From: Chitinophagales bacterium
Lineage (GTDB): Bacteria; Bacteroidota; Bacteroidia; Chitinophagales; UBA8649
DNA: 9,519 nucleotides
Assembly: GCA_016777395.1 (NCBI GenBank)
Contig: JADHRO010000065.1
Location: forward strand, 1-9,519
Reading direction: 5' to 3'
The position numbers were made by a program, and so were the translations under genes. The notes beneath the pieces were generated by a model. That model had not been told where the DNA came from and did no database searches. It was given only the letters and a program-made list of their open reading frames with translations. Below, one piece after another: positions 1 through 7,659 of this stretch; position 1 is the stretch's first letter, and each line of letters opens with the position of its first letter.

Positions 1-80
1 ATCCAACTTTAATTCATATTCTCCTAAAAAGCTCATTAGTTATCCACTACGTTTTTAAATCTTTCACAAAAGTATACACT

Positions 81-109
81 TTTGACACATTTTCCCACAT
101 TTACCCATT
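81..109 (+). repeat. Three DnaA-like 9-mers phased at 10 bp
   Basis: TTTGACACA (81-89), TTTCCCACA (91-99) and the more degenerate TTACCCATT (101-109) start exactly 10 bp apart in the same orientation, about one helical turn each. The first two match TTWTNCACA at 8 of 9 positions; the third is weak. Same-face low-affinity boxes are what a DnaA filament would use, but the function here is inferred. Confidence 0.4.
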
Positions 110-158
110 TATTACCACCAATATTTACTCACATTTTATACAAAACCATAGTGTTTTT

Positions 159-167
159 TGTGGATAA
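159..167 (-). promoter_or_regulatory. Perfect consensus DnaA box
   Basis: TGTGGATAA is the exact reverse complement of the high-affinity DnaA box TTATCCACA. A second box in the same orientation, TGTGGATAT at 182-190, starts 23 bp downstream and differs by one base. The site lies in the middle of the DnaA-box cluster and is its strongest member. Confidence 0.65.
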
Positions 168-267
168 CCAACATTACAATATGTGGATATCGACACTTTT
201 GCTATTAAGGTTTTCTTATAAATTATTCATTATGAAGTGTTTACAAAATCATGTAAGTTTACTCACA

Positions 268-440
268 TTAACATTGACCTTTTTAAAATAATAAGCGAAT
301 TACTTTTAGATACATTGGCCCATATTTAGATGTAAAGAATGATTCAGGTATTATTTACCACCATCAGCTATAGAATACTCCCTCGTTAATCACAATAGGG
401 CAAATTTAGATTCTAATACGCTGATTGATGTACTTTTTGC
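268..440. other. AT-rich non-coding spacer, possible DNA-unwinding element
   Basis: Between the DnaA-like boxes and the smpB promoter box there is no convincing gene. The first 40 or so bases (268-310) are very AT-rich and contain a run of A and T with ATAATAA, as expected of an unwinding element beside DnaA boxes. The remainder (about 310-440) is less biased, and I see no hairpin terminator, tRNA or repeat in it. Confidence 0.3.
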
Positions 441-448
441 TACCTTTG
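441..448 (+). promoter_or_regulatory. Candidate -7 promoter box of smpB
   Basis: TACCTTTG matches the Bacteroidota housekeeping -7 element TAnnTTTG exactly and ends four bases before the GTG start of smpB. I see no well-spaced -33 TTG (the nearest, at 425-427, is only 13 bp upstream). If active, transcription would start at or next to the start codon and give a leaderless mRNA. Confidence 0.35.
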
Positions 449-452
449 AATA

Positions 453-908
453 GTGAAGCAAACACCCATACATATTAAGAATAAGCGAGCTAAATTCGAC
501 TTTGAGATTCTGCAAACATATACGGCGGGACTACAATTGACAGGCACAGAGATAAAAGCAATTCGATCAAGCAAAGCACATATCAATGAAGCCTTTTGCC
601 AGATGCGAAGAGGAGAATTGTTTGTTGTTAATATGCATATTGCTGAGTACACATTTGGCACCCACTACAATCATGTCCCCAACCAACCAAGAAAGCTCCT
701 GCTAAATAAGGGAGAGATCAAACAGATTGATAGAAAGATAACAGAGAAAGGGCTTACAATTATCCCGCTTCGTCTATTTCTATCCGAACGTGGATTGGCA
801 AAGTTGGACATTGGAGTTGCTCGTGGTAAAAAAAGCTTTGACAAAAGACATAGCATCAAAGAAAAAGACACCAGACGAGAATTAGATCGTATAAAAAATC
901 GGTACTGA
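453..908 (+). CDS. smpB: SsrA-binding protein SmpB
   Basis: SmpB binds tmRNA (SsrA) and carries it into ribosomes stalled on broken mRNAs, so the nascent chain is tagged for degradation and the ribosome is freed (trans-translation, cytoplasm). The 151-residue product has the usual family length and signatures: NKRAKFDFEI at residues 10-19 and GTEIKAIR at 31-38 in the OB-fold core, PRKLLLNKGEI at about 79-89, and the RGKKSFDKR tail at 124-132 followed by a basic C-terminal helix that enters the mRNA channel. The GTG at 453 is preferred because a TGA lies in frame at 447-449 and homologues begin just before NKRA. No Shine-Dalgarno sequence is visible. The gene is convergent with pyc. The tmRNA gene is not in this window. 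Identification is secure from the protein motifs. Confidence 0.97.
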   Translation: MKQTPIHIKNKRAKFDFEILQTYTAGLQLTGTEIKAIRSSKAHINEAFCQMRRGELFVVNMHIAEYTFGTHYNHVPNQPRKLLLNKGEIKQIDRKITEKGLTIIPLRLFLSERGLAKLDIGVARGKKSFDKRHSIKEKDTRRELDRIKNRY

Positions 909-983
909 TTGAATAATATGGATAAGCGTGTGGCCTAAACAGCAAGCCCCTAGTCTATCTTCATACCTACCCGTTCAACAAAC
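909..983. other. Short convergent intergenic gap without a clear terminator
   Basis: smpB and pyc converge on this 75-bp gap. I could not find a GC-rich hairpin with a T-tract on either strand, in contrast to the strong hairpins after the two other - strand genes. Termination here may be Rho-dependent, or the transcripts may overlap. Confidence 0.4.
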
Positions 984-3900
984 TTATTGCGCCATTATCA
1001 CCACCAGGTCGTCTTGATGCACCATTTGATTACCCTCTAGCATTACTTCAACAATTTGACCATCAAATGGAGCCACTACAGTGCTTTCCATTTTCATAGC
1101 TTCTATTAAAAATAAAGGTGTGTTCTTTTTTACTTTATCCCCTTTTTGAACCAATATCTGCGTAAGCTTACCTTGCAGCGGCGCCCCTATTTCATTTGCT
1201 GCTGCAACTTTCCGATTCGTCTTTAATTCTATATTGAGTTTTTCATTCCTTAACTGAATATGCCGGTTTTGGCCATTCAGCTTAAAGTAAACTTGACAAT
1301 TACCCTCATCATCTGGAGCAGTTGTATTTAAATATTTTACAATCATACTTTTACCCGCAGAAATTTCTACCATTATTTCTTCATTCTGCTTCATTCCATA
1401 GAAAAATGTAGGTGTTGGAATAACCCAAACATCGCCATTGACCTCGTTGAAATCATGAAAATCTTTATAAACTTTAGGGTAAAGCTTGTAGCTTAAGAAA
1501 TCCAATTCTGTTTTATGTTTCCCAAACTGCTTCTTGAATTGCACCAATTCCTTTTCAAAATCTACAGGCTCCAAATACTCATTTGGCCGAACATGATAGG
1601 CTTCTTGATTTTTTAAAATTATTTGCTGAAGTTCTTGCGGAAATCCGCCATATGGTTGTCCAATATCCCCTTTAAAGAAATTAATCACTGAATCTGGAAA
1701 TGAAATATCCTCTCCTTTTGTAAGAATATCATCCCGAGTATACCCATTACTGGTCATAAACATCGCCATATCACCAACTACCTTACTGGAAGGAGTAACC
1801 TTGACCACATCTCCAAACAACTCATTAGCAATTTGATAATTCTGTTTGATTGTTTCAAACTGATCCTCAATACCAAGCCCACGGGCTTGCGGTCTCAAAT
1901 TGGAATACTGACCTCCTGGAATTTCATTTTCGTAAACTTGCGCAGTACCCGCTTTTAGCTCAGATTCGAATGGGTAATAATACTCCCGAACATCTTCCCA
2001 ATAATTTGAAAATTGATTCAGTGTTTGAAGGTCTATTTTTGTTTCTCTTTCATGCCCTTTTAGCATGTGAACAATAGAGTTAAAGTTTGGCTGAGAAGTC
2101 AGGCCACTCATACTTGCCAATGCCACATCAATCGCATCTACTCCTGCCTCAACCGCTTTTAAGTAGGTGGCAGATTGAACAGATGAAGTATCGTGGGTAT
2201 GAAGATGGATAGGGATATCTACGGCATTTTTCAAGTTCGTGATTAACTTCTCTGCCGCAAACGGAGTAAGCAATCCGGCCATATCCTTTATTCCTAGAAT
2301 ATGTGCTCCCATATCTTCTAACTCCCGCGCTAAATCTATATAATATTGCAGGTTAAATTTAGTCTTACTCTCATCCAGGATATCTCCCGTATAACAAATG
2401 CATGCCTCAGCTAGGCTATTGGTTTCATCTCGCACGGTTTTAATACTCAATGCCATTGATTTGGTCCAGTTTAAGGAGTCAAATATTCTAAACACATCCA
2501 TACCATTTTCGGCTGCTTTCTCTATAAATTTAGCCACTAAATTATCGGGATATGCCGCATAGCCCACTGCATTACTGCTTCTTAGCAACATTTGAGTTAA
2601 AATATTAGGCATTGCCTCCCTTAATAATTGCAGTCGCATCCAAGGATCCTCCTTTAAAAAGCGCATGCAAACATCAAAAGTTGCTCCACCCCATATCTCC
2701 ATAGAAAAGACTTCTGGATGATTTTTCGCGAAACTTTCAGCGACCAACAACATGTCTCGGGTCCTTACTCGAGTTGCTAGTAAAGACTGGTGTGCATCCC
2801 TGAATGTAGTATCCGTATAGAATATACCGGGCTCTTCTTTCATCCATTTACAAAACTCATCACGCCCCTTCTCTAACAAAATATCTTTACTGCCTCTTGG
2901 ATAGGCTTTTGATTTATCGTAACCCGGAACCACAGGTACTCTAAACACCTTCCCATCATCAACAAACTTCACATCACTATTTCCATTTAATATAGTGTTT
3001 CCGATATACGTCAAAGTCTTCGTTGCGCGATCTCTTTTCTTGCCAAAGTCAAGCAAATCGGGGTGTGACTCTATAAATCCAACATTTTGTTTACCACTCA
3101 CAAAAACCGGGTGTTTCACTACATTTTGTAAGAAAGGAATATTCGTCTTAACACCTCGTATTCTAAATTCAATGAGTGCTCTATCCAATCTTTCTGCTGC
3201 TCCACGAAGAGTTCGACCCCAAGCAGAAACTTTCACTAACATACTGTCAAAAAATGGCGAGACAGTAACCCCAGGATAAGAACTCCCTTCATCGAGACGT
3301 ATTCCCATCCCTGCGGCATTCCTGTAGGCAATTATAGTGCCATAATCCGGTTGAAAATTATTTAAGGGGTCCTCCGTAGTTATTCTACATTGGATGGCAA
3401 ATCCGTCTAATTTAATATCACTTTGCTCATTTATAAAAATACTAGGATGACCTAAGGGTATGCCATCGGCTATAAGAATTTGCGTTCTTACAATGTCTAC
3501 GCCGGTCACCTCTTCTGTTATCGTATGCTCAACTTGTATTCTTGGATTAACCTCTATGAAATATATATTTTCTTCAGCATCAACTAAAAATTCAACCGTT
3601 CCTGCATTATAATATCCAACATGCTTGCCAATTCGTATTGCATATTCATACAACTTGTCTTTAGTCTCCTGCTTTAAAGAGGGAGCAGGAGCAACTTCCA
3701 CGACTTTTTGAAAACGTCGCTGAACAGAGCAATCACGCTCATATAGATGTACCAGATTTCCATGATGATCCCCAAGCAATTGAACCTCTATGTGTTTTGG
3801 ATTTTCAATGAATTTTTCTAAAAATATGGTGTCAATTCCAAAAGCCTTTTTAGCCTCATTTTTTGACTCGTTAAATGCCTGTACTAATTGATCATCACTT

Positions 3901-4430
3901 CTTACCACGCGCATTCCGCGACCACCGCCACCAGCAGCAGCTTTTACCATTATTGGATAACCTATCGTCTGTGCCTCTTTCAATGCATCTGCAGCCCCAT
4001 CAACGTCTAATTGACTACCTTCTATAACGGGAACATTAGTGGCTCGCGCGATTTTCTTTGCTGCCACTTTATCGCCAAGTTGATTCATTGATTCGGGTGA
4101 AGGACCGATAAAAATTATACCTTCCTCACGGCATCTTATTGCAAAATTTACGTTCTCTGAGAGAAAGCCATAACCAGGGTGAATAGCATCGACACCCTTT
4201 GATTTAGCAAGTGTAATGATCTCCTCAATATCAAGATAGGGCTTTAAGGGCTCCTCGGAAGCCCCTATTTGGTAAGCTTCATCAGCCTTATAACGATGCA
4301 GAGAGTACCTATCCTCATAGGTATACAACCCAACTGTTGTTATTTTTAGCTCTGTAGCTGCTCTAAATATTCTTATTGCAATTTCCCCGCGATTTGCAAC
4401 GAGGAGTCGTTTAATTTTTAAATCCACCAT
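984..4430 (-). CDS. pyc: Pyruvate carboxylase (single-chain, biotin-dependent)
   Basis: Cytoplasmic enzyme that carboxylates pyruvate to oxaloacetate using ATP, bicarbonate and biotin, refilling the TCA cycle and feeding gluconeogenesis. The 1148 residues are full length for one-chain bacterial PYC. Domain order: biotin carboxylase N-domain (about 5-115); ATP-grasp (about 120-330) with the glycine-rich loop KAAAGGGGRGM at 163-173, catalytic Lys242, Glu280 and the EVNPR/QVEH motif at 293-302; biotin-carboxylase C-domain to about 450 with Arg378; carboxyltransferase TIM barrel (about 535-805) with metal ligands Asp540, Lys715 (probably carbamylated) and His744/His746; allosteric/tetramerisation region; and the C-terminal biotinyl domain with EAMKM, biotin on Lys1113. 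All key residues are present with no frameshift. The ATG at 4430 places LLVANRGE at residues 9-16, as in homologues. There is no Shine-Dalgarno sequence; a TAnnTTTG box lies six bases upstream. A hairpin separates it from the receptor gene, so it is probably transcribed alone. Confidence 0.97.
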   Translation of the reverse strand: MVDLKIKRLLVANRGEIAIRIFRAATELKITTVGLYTYEDRYSLHRYKADEAYQIGASEEPLKPYLDIEEIITLAKSKGVDAIHPGYGFLSENVNFAIRCREEGIIFIGPSPESMNQLGDKVAAKKIARATNVPVIEGSQLDVDGAADALKEAQTIGYPIMVKAAAGGGGRGMRVVRSDDQLVQAFNESKNEAKKAFGIDTIFLEKFIENPKHIEVQLLGDHHGNLVHLYERDCSVQRRFQKVVEVAPAPSLKQETKDKLYEYAIRIGKHVGYYNAGTVEFLVDAEENIYFIEVNPRIQVEHTITEEVTGVDIVRTQILIADGIPLGHPSIFINEQSDIKLDGFAIQCRITTEDPLNNFQPDYGTIIAYRNAAGMGIRLDEGSSYPGVTVSPFFDSMLVKVSAWGRTLRGAAERLDRALIEFRIRGVKTNIPFLQNVVKHPVFVSGKQNVGFIESHPDLLDFGKKRDRATKTLTYIGNTILNGNSDVKFVDDGKVFRVPVVPGYDKSKAYPRGSKDILLEKGRDEFCKWMKEEPGIFYTDTTFRDAHQSLLATRVRTRDMLLVAESFAKNHPEVFSMEIWGGATFDVCMRFLKEDPWMRLQLLREAMPNILTQMLLRSSNAVGYAAYPDNLVAKFIEKAAENGMDVFRIFDSLNWTKSMALSIKTVRDETNSLAEACICYTGDILDESKTKFNLQYYIDLARELEDMGAHILGIKDMAGLLTPFAAEKLITNLKNAVDIPIHLHTHDTSSVQSATYLKAVEAGVDAIDVALASMSGLTSQPNFNSIVHMLKGHERETKIDLQTLNQFSNYWEDVREYYYPFESELKAGTAQVYENEIPGGQYSNLRPQARGLGIEDQFETIKQNYQIANELFGDVVKVTPSSKVVGDMAMFMTSNGYTRDDILTKGEDISFPDSVINFFKGDIGQPYGGFPQELQQIILKNQEAYHVRPNEYLEPVDFEKELVQFKKQFGKHKTELDFLSYKLYPKVYKDFHDFNEVNGDVWVIPTPTFFYGMKQNEEIMVEISAGKSMIVKYLNTTAPDDEGNCQVYFKLNGQNRHIQLRNEKLNIELKTNRKVAAANEIGAPLQGKLTQILVQKGDKVKKNTPLFLIEAMKMESTVVAPFDGQIVEVMLEGNQMVHQDDLVVIMAQ

Positions 4431-4435
4431 TTGAA

Positions 4436-4465
4436 CAAAAATAACAAGTAAGAATTAAAATCAAA
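4436..4465 (-). promoter_or_regulatory. Candidate Bacteroidota promoter of pyc
   Basis: On the - strand, TTTG (4465-4462) is followed after 18 bases by TATTTTTG (4443-4436), matching the Bacteroidota -33 TTTG / -7 TAnnTTTG pair with acceptable spacing. Only five bases (4435-4431) separate the box from the ATG at 4430, so the mRNA would have almost no 5' leader. The region is A/T-rich, which raises the chance of a fortuitous match. Confidence 0.45.
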
Positions 4466-4586
4466 AAATATTTTGTCTAATTTATCCCCAAGAAATCCAC
4501 CATTAAGTAAAACTATAATAAATACGAAAATTTAAAGAAGAACAACATCTTTTTTACCTTAATCTAAAGGTCATACGAGTTAAATT

Positions 4587-4620
4587 AAAAAGGGCTATTC
4601 CTTTCAGAATAGCCCTTTTT
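4587..4620 (-). terminator. Intrinsic terminator after the TonB receptor gene
   Basis: A perfect 14-bp inverted repeat (AAAAAGGGCTATTC with GAATAGCCCTTTTT) encloses a six-base loop. The GC-rich stem core flanked by an A-tract and a T-tract gives a U-rich 3' end on either strand. It lies 19 bp past the stop codon of the receptor gene and about 120 bp upstream of the pyc promoter box, so it insulates the two same-strand genes. Confidence 0.85.
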
Positions 4621-4639
4621 AATCTTATTATTGATGCGA

Positions 4640-7465
4640 TTAGCTCTTGCTTTTCTTGCCTCCAATGGAATACTTGAAAGTATGTGACAATTTCATCATT
4701 GTATAAAAACCGATGAAAGGTGTTCCTGGAAAACGCTGAAATTCATTATTTGTTATATTGTAGAATGTACCACTCAAGATCGTATTCTTTGAAAAATTTG
4801 GTCTGTAGGATATACTCAAATCAATAAGATTTGCAGCAACTACTTCCCCGACGTAAACCGCAGAATTTGCAGGGAAGGCATCTTGCCATCTCCAATTAAT
4901 ACCGGCACCAATACCTGTATTTCCAATATTTAATCCTTCAACCGCAAGTGAGGTCTTGTACTTAGGCGCATTCAAAGCAATATAACCTCCTGAGGCTCCT
5001 GCTAACGAAATTCTATCTTTATTCATAAAAGAAAACATACCCGAAATTTTAAGCGTACTTTCTTTAAAATTCTCAACATAAGTAGCCCCTAAATCAGCAC
5101 CTGCGATGTCAACTTCTCCGAGATTAATGTAGGTCAAGATCAAATCAGAATTAACTAAATCATCTTCTGGAGCAACTGTTCCTAGTGAAAAACCTTGCAT
5201 AGCTCCAACAAGCCATTCGCCGACTGAAACTCCCGCCTCTCCTGCTAAACCAGCCAATGCACCCTCTATAATACCGGATTGTGTAGTTCCCGCGTTGCTC
5301 TGATAAACAGGAACCAACTCTTGAGCTAATTGATCATCATCAAACAACACTCGATAAGAGGCAGGAGATAATGGACTAACATAATTGTCAATTCTTGTGT
5401 AATACAAATCAGCAGACAAGAAAAATTTATCTTTAATAATTCCTTTGTAACCTATCTCCATCGTCTGTGTCACTGTACTCTTAATCGATTCCAAATCTGA
5501 AATTTGCGTATAATCAAACTCTTCATTACTGATAAAATCAATCACCTTTCTTTCTACGTTATTATTCAAAGAAGAAGAAGCTGATGATAAATCGCCTGTT
5601 AATGAAACCAAATCACCCTTAACAAAATCAAACTGCGCAGCATCATAATCTGTACCATATAAGGTAGTTGCAATTAGATTAGATAAAGAATTTAAAAAGC
5701 CGTCAAAATGTACATGGTTGTTAGATAAATCAGCAACATCATACCACCCATTATCATATGGACTTCTAAACTGTGCGAAGCCGTCTGAACCATAATTAAA
5801 ATTGAAGCCAGAAGGATTACCAAGACCTCTTGCTATAATACCATTAGGGACAAATAATTGCGGTAAATCCAATGCAGTATTTAAGGCTGAAGGTGCGCTA
5901 AATGCTCGGTTATAAGTTAAACGTGCAGTGTGGCGACTAGATGGCTTATATACAATCGCTGCCCTAGGGGATAGGAAGAACTCACCAATTCTATCTTGGT
6001 AATCACCTCTTAAAGCCGCTAGAAGATCAAATTTTTCTGATATATGATATTCCGCTTGACCATATACACCCAATTGATTGATAGCATCATCATCTTCATA
6101 TCTACCGTAAATAGTACCATCCGAAACTGGACGTGTCAAAATTGCATCGAAACCATATGTAAAATCAACTAATTGTTTAATACTAGAATTATGTTGAATC
6201 TGAATCCCATGAAGTTTTGACTTGTCGAGTAAAGTTTGGAATTGATAGGGTTGTGGTTCACTTCCATCTAGCTGGCTAATGAGATAGGTGTCGCCTGAAT
6301 TACTAGAATTCATAAAATAATTCACAAACAAGCTTTTATATCTTGCTCTCACCTGAGCATAGGTATAACCCCAATCTACGCCTTGAGCACCACCTAAACC
6401 GGTAAGCTCCAGGTTGGTTGTGTTGGCATAACCTCCACTAAAAGTAAAATCAATATCCTTACTAACCGCATAATCAATCCTTGTATCAAAATTATATTTC
6501 TGAATAAAGAAATCTCTGTCAAATGTCTGTAAACCTGCAGCAGAATCAACTTCAAATTGCACACCATCTCTAACTGTTCCGAAGACAAAATTAGTACCCG
6601 GAGTAGGCTCCCTAGGATCATAGTAAGGAAAATCATGCCCTTGCATATAGCCGCCAGAAATTTTAAAGCCTACTTTATCGCTTATTTTTTGTGCATGACG
6701 AATGTTTGGTGCCCAAACACTTCGACTTCCGCCTGTGAAGCTTATTGTAGTTTCAGTATTATGATCTCCACGAATATCTAATGGAGACTTCGTTATGATG
6801 TGCATTACTCCATCAGCAGCATTTGGTCCATACAAAGCTGAACCCGGTCCACGCACAATCTCGATTCTTTCGATATCGTCGTTTGACCCTGGCATCAGTT
6901 GAAAAGCATTAACCTTAAGAGAAGGAACCTGACCTATACGATTATCGACCATAGTCAACATAGAGCCGGAAAAAATACCGTTAAAGCCTCTCACAGCTAC
7001 ATTTGCCGAAACTAAACCTGTGGGAATTATGTCAACTCCTGGGATACTTTTTAAGTTATCCGTTGCTACCACAGCTGCAGTATTCTCAATCTTTTCTGCA
7101 CTAATTAAGGTCACAGAGGCAGGTGCATCGAGAATTCTTTCTTTTCTTTTGGATGCAGAAACCACGACCGCATCTAGGCCTATTTCATCTACCTTCATTT
7201 GATGATTAATCTTAGCTCCCGTAAAAGCAATCATTTTGTCACGATACCCCACAAACTTGAAAACTACCGAAGGATTATCCGTCGTTAAGTTTAAGGTATA
7301 CTTCCCATCAAAATCAGTCGTTGTACCATTCAAAGTATTTTTTTCAATTACATTAACTCCGAAGAGCGGATCTCCATTTTCGTCAGTAACTGTTCCACTA
7401 GCTGTTTGGGCCATTAAGCTATTTAAACTTATGAGGCAAACTAATAATAAGTAGACTTTTTTCAT
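4640..7465 (-). CDS. TonB-dependent outer-membrane receptor with N-terminal carboxypeptidase-regulatory-like domain
   Basis: Probable outer-membrane active transporter powered by TonB-ExbB-ExbD; the substrate cannot be told from sequence. The 941-residue protein starts with a signal peptide (MKKVYLLLVCLISLNSLMA, cut near residue 19/20). An Ig-like CarboxypepD_reg domain follows (about 22-95, with GTVTDENGDPLFGVNV and TTDFDGKYTL), then the plug (about 110-228, with APASVTLIS, VAVRGFNG, IERIEIVRGPGSALYGPNAADGVMHIIT), then a large beta-barrel. Two long segments, at about 530-665 and 698-775, are probably surface loops. The barrel appears to end at SHTF (927-930), followed by a basic tail GGKKSKS. 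It is not an obvious SusC: no SusD gene follows, and the next gene is pyc behind a terminator. The ATG at 7465 is fixed by the signal peptide. No Shine-Dalgarno sequence is visible. Family call is strong; siderophore, vitamin or glycan substrates all remain possible. Confidence 0.93.
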   Translation of the reverse strand: MKKVYLLLVCLISLNSLMAQTASGTVTDENGDPLFGVNVIEKNTLNGTTTDFDGKYTLNLTTDNPSVVFKFVGYRDKMIAFTGAKINHQMKVDEIGLDAVVVSASKRKERILDAPASVTLISAEKIENTAAVVATDNLKSIPGVDIIPTGLVSANVAVRGFNGIFSGSMLTMVDNRIGQVPSLKVNAFQLMPGSNDDIERIEIVRGPGSALYGPNAADGVMHIITKSPLDIRGDHNTETTISFTGGSRSVWAPNIRHAQKISDKVGFKISGGYMQGHDFPYYDPREPTPGTNFVFGTVRDGVQFEVDSAAGLQTFDRDFFIQKYNFDTRIDYAVSKDIDFTFSGGYANTTNLELTGLGGAQGVDWGYTYAQVRARYKSLFVNYFMNSSNSGDTYLISQLDGSEPQPYQFQTLLDKSKLHGIQIQHNSSIKQLVDFTYGFDAILTRPVSDGTIYGRYEDDDAINQLGVYGQAEYHISEKFDLLAALRGDYQDRIGEFFLSPRAAIVYKPSSRHTARLTYNRAFSAPSALNTALDLPQLFVPNGIIARGLGNPSGFNFNYGSDGFAQFRSPYDNGWYDVADLSNNHVHFDGFLNSLSNLIATTLYGTDYDAAQFDFVKGDLVSLTGDLSSASSSLNNNVERKVIDFISNEEFDYTQISDLESIKSTVTQTMEIGYKGIIKDKFFLSADLYYTRIDNYVSPLSPASYRVLFDDDQLAQELVPVYQSNAGTTQSGIIEGALAGLAGEAGVSVGEWLVGAMQGFSLGTVAPEDDLVNSDLILTYINLGEVDIAGADLGATYVENFKESTLKISGMFSFMNKDRISLAGASGGYIALNAPKYKTSLAVEGLNIGNTGIGAGINWRWQDAFPANSAVYVGEVVAANLIDLSISYRPNFSKNTILSGTFYNITNNEFQRFPGTPFIGFYTMMKLSHTFKYSIGGKKSKS

Positions 7466-7487
7466 TCTATGTTAAATTTGGTTAAAG

Positions 7488-7495
7488 CAAAACTA
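7488..7495 (-). promoter_or_regulatory. Candidate -7 promoter box of the TonB receptor gene
   Basis: Read on the - strand, TAGTTTTG matches the Bacteroidota -7 element TAnnTTTG, with 22 bases between it and the ATG at 7465. It would give a 5' leader of roughly 17-19 nt. I see no TTG or TTTG at the expected -33 spacing, so the call is weak. Confidence 0.3.
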
Positions 7496-7600
7496 AAAAT
7501 ATTTTAATTAGAAATGTTGAATGTTATTCACAAAAATTACCTAAAGTGTCCAAATAAAAGAAAGAAAGACTTCTAAAGAACTACCAGAGAAAATCATAAG

Positions 7601-7644
7601 CCAATTAAAAAGGCATCACTCGAGAGTGATGCCTTTTTAATTGG
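7601..7644 (-). terminator. Strong intrinsic terminator after the OmpA-family gene
   Basis: A perfect 20-bp inverted repeat (CCAATTAAAAAGGCATCACT at 7601-7620, mirrored at 7625-7644) encloses a four-base loop, CGAG. The stem has a GC-containing core flanked by A- and T-tracts, so it can terminate on both strands. It begins 15 bp after the stop codon of the OmpA-family gene and separates it from the receptor promoter region. Confidence 0.88.
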
Positions 7645-7659
7645 GAGTTTAAAAGCTCT

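Larger units (their letters stand above)
40..267. other. oriC: Putative replication origin (DnaA-box cluster)
   Basis: This non-coding stretch has at least seven 9-mers resembling the DnaA box TTATCCACA (relaxed TTWTNCACA). They are TTATCCACT at 40-48, TTTGACACA at 81-89, TTTCCCACA at 91-99, TTACTCACA at 125-133, TGTGGATAA (perfect, reverse orientation) at 159-167, TGTGGATAT (reverse) at 182-190, and TTACTCACA again at 259-267. All but the perfect one have a single mismatch to one of the two consensus forms. An AT-rich tract follows from about 268 and could serve as the unwinding element. DnaA binds such boxes to open the chromosome, and clusters in a gene-free spacer are the usual mark of oriC. 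No dnaA gene is visible, so the origin call is inference; the box cluster itself is seen directly. An alternative is a DnaA-titrating or regulatory site. Confidence 0.6.

Noticed and set aside
82..291. Open frame of 69 residues on the + strand
   Set aside because: It lies across the DnaA-box cluster, its Leu/Phe/Thr-rich translation looks like translated AT-rich spacer, and it has no ribosome-binding site or recognisable domain.
268..440. tmRNA gene next to smpB
   Set aside because: No tRNA-Ala-like acceptor/T-arm or tag reading frame is visible in this spacer.
4482..4490. TTATCCCCA, a DnaA-box-like site upstream of pyc
   Set aside because: One mismatch and isolated; expected by chance in AT-rich spacers.
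6394..6636. Open frame of 80 residues on the - strand inside the receptor gene
   Set aside because: A shifted-frame shadow of the receptor coding sequence with no recognisable features.
4640..7465. SusC-type glycan importer of a polysaccharide-utilisation locus
   Set aside because: No SusD-like lipoprotein gene follows, and no glycoside hydrolase or sensor gene is nearby. The receptor-plus-CarboxypepD_reg layout is shared by many non-SusC receptors.
7524..7532. TTATTCACA upstream of the TonB receptor gene, matching the relaxed DnaA box
   Set aside because: A single copy with no neighbours; no evidence for an origin or DnaA-regulated promoter.
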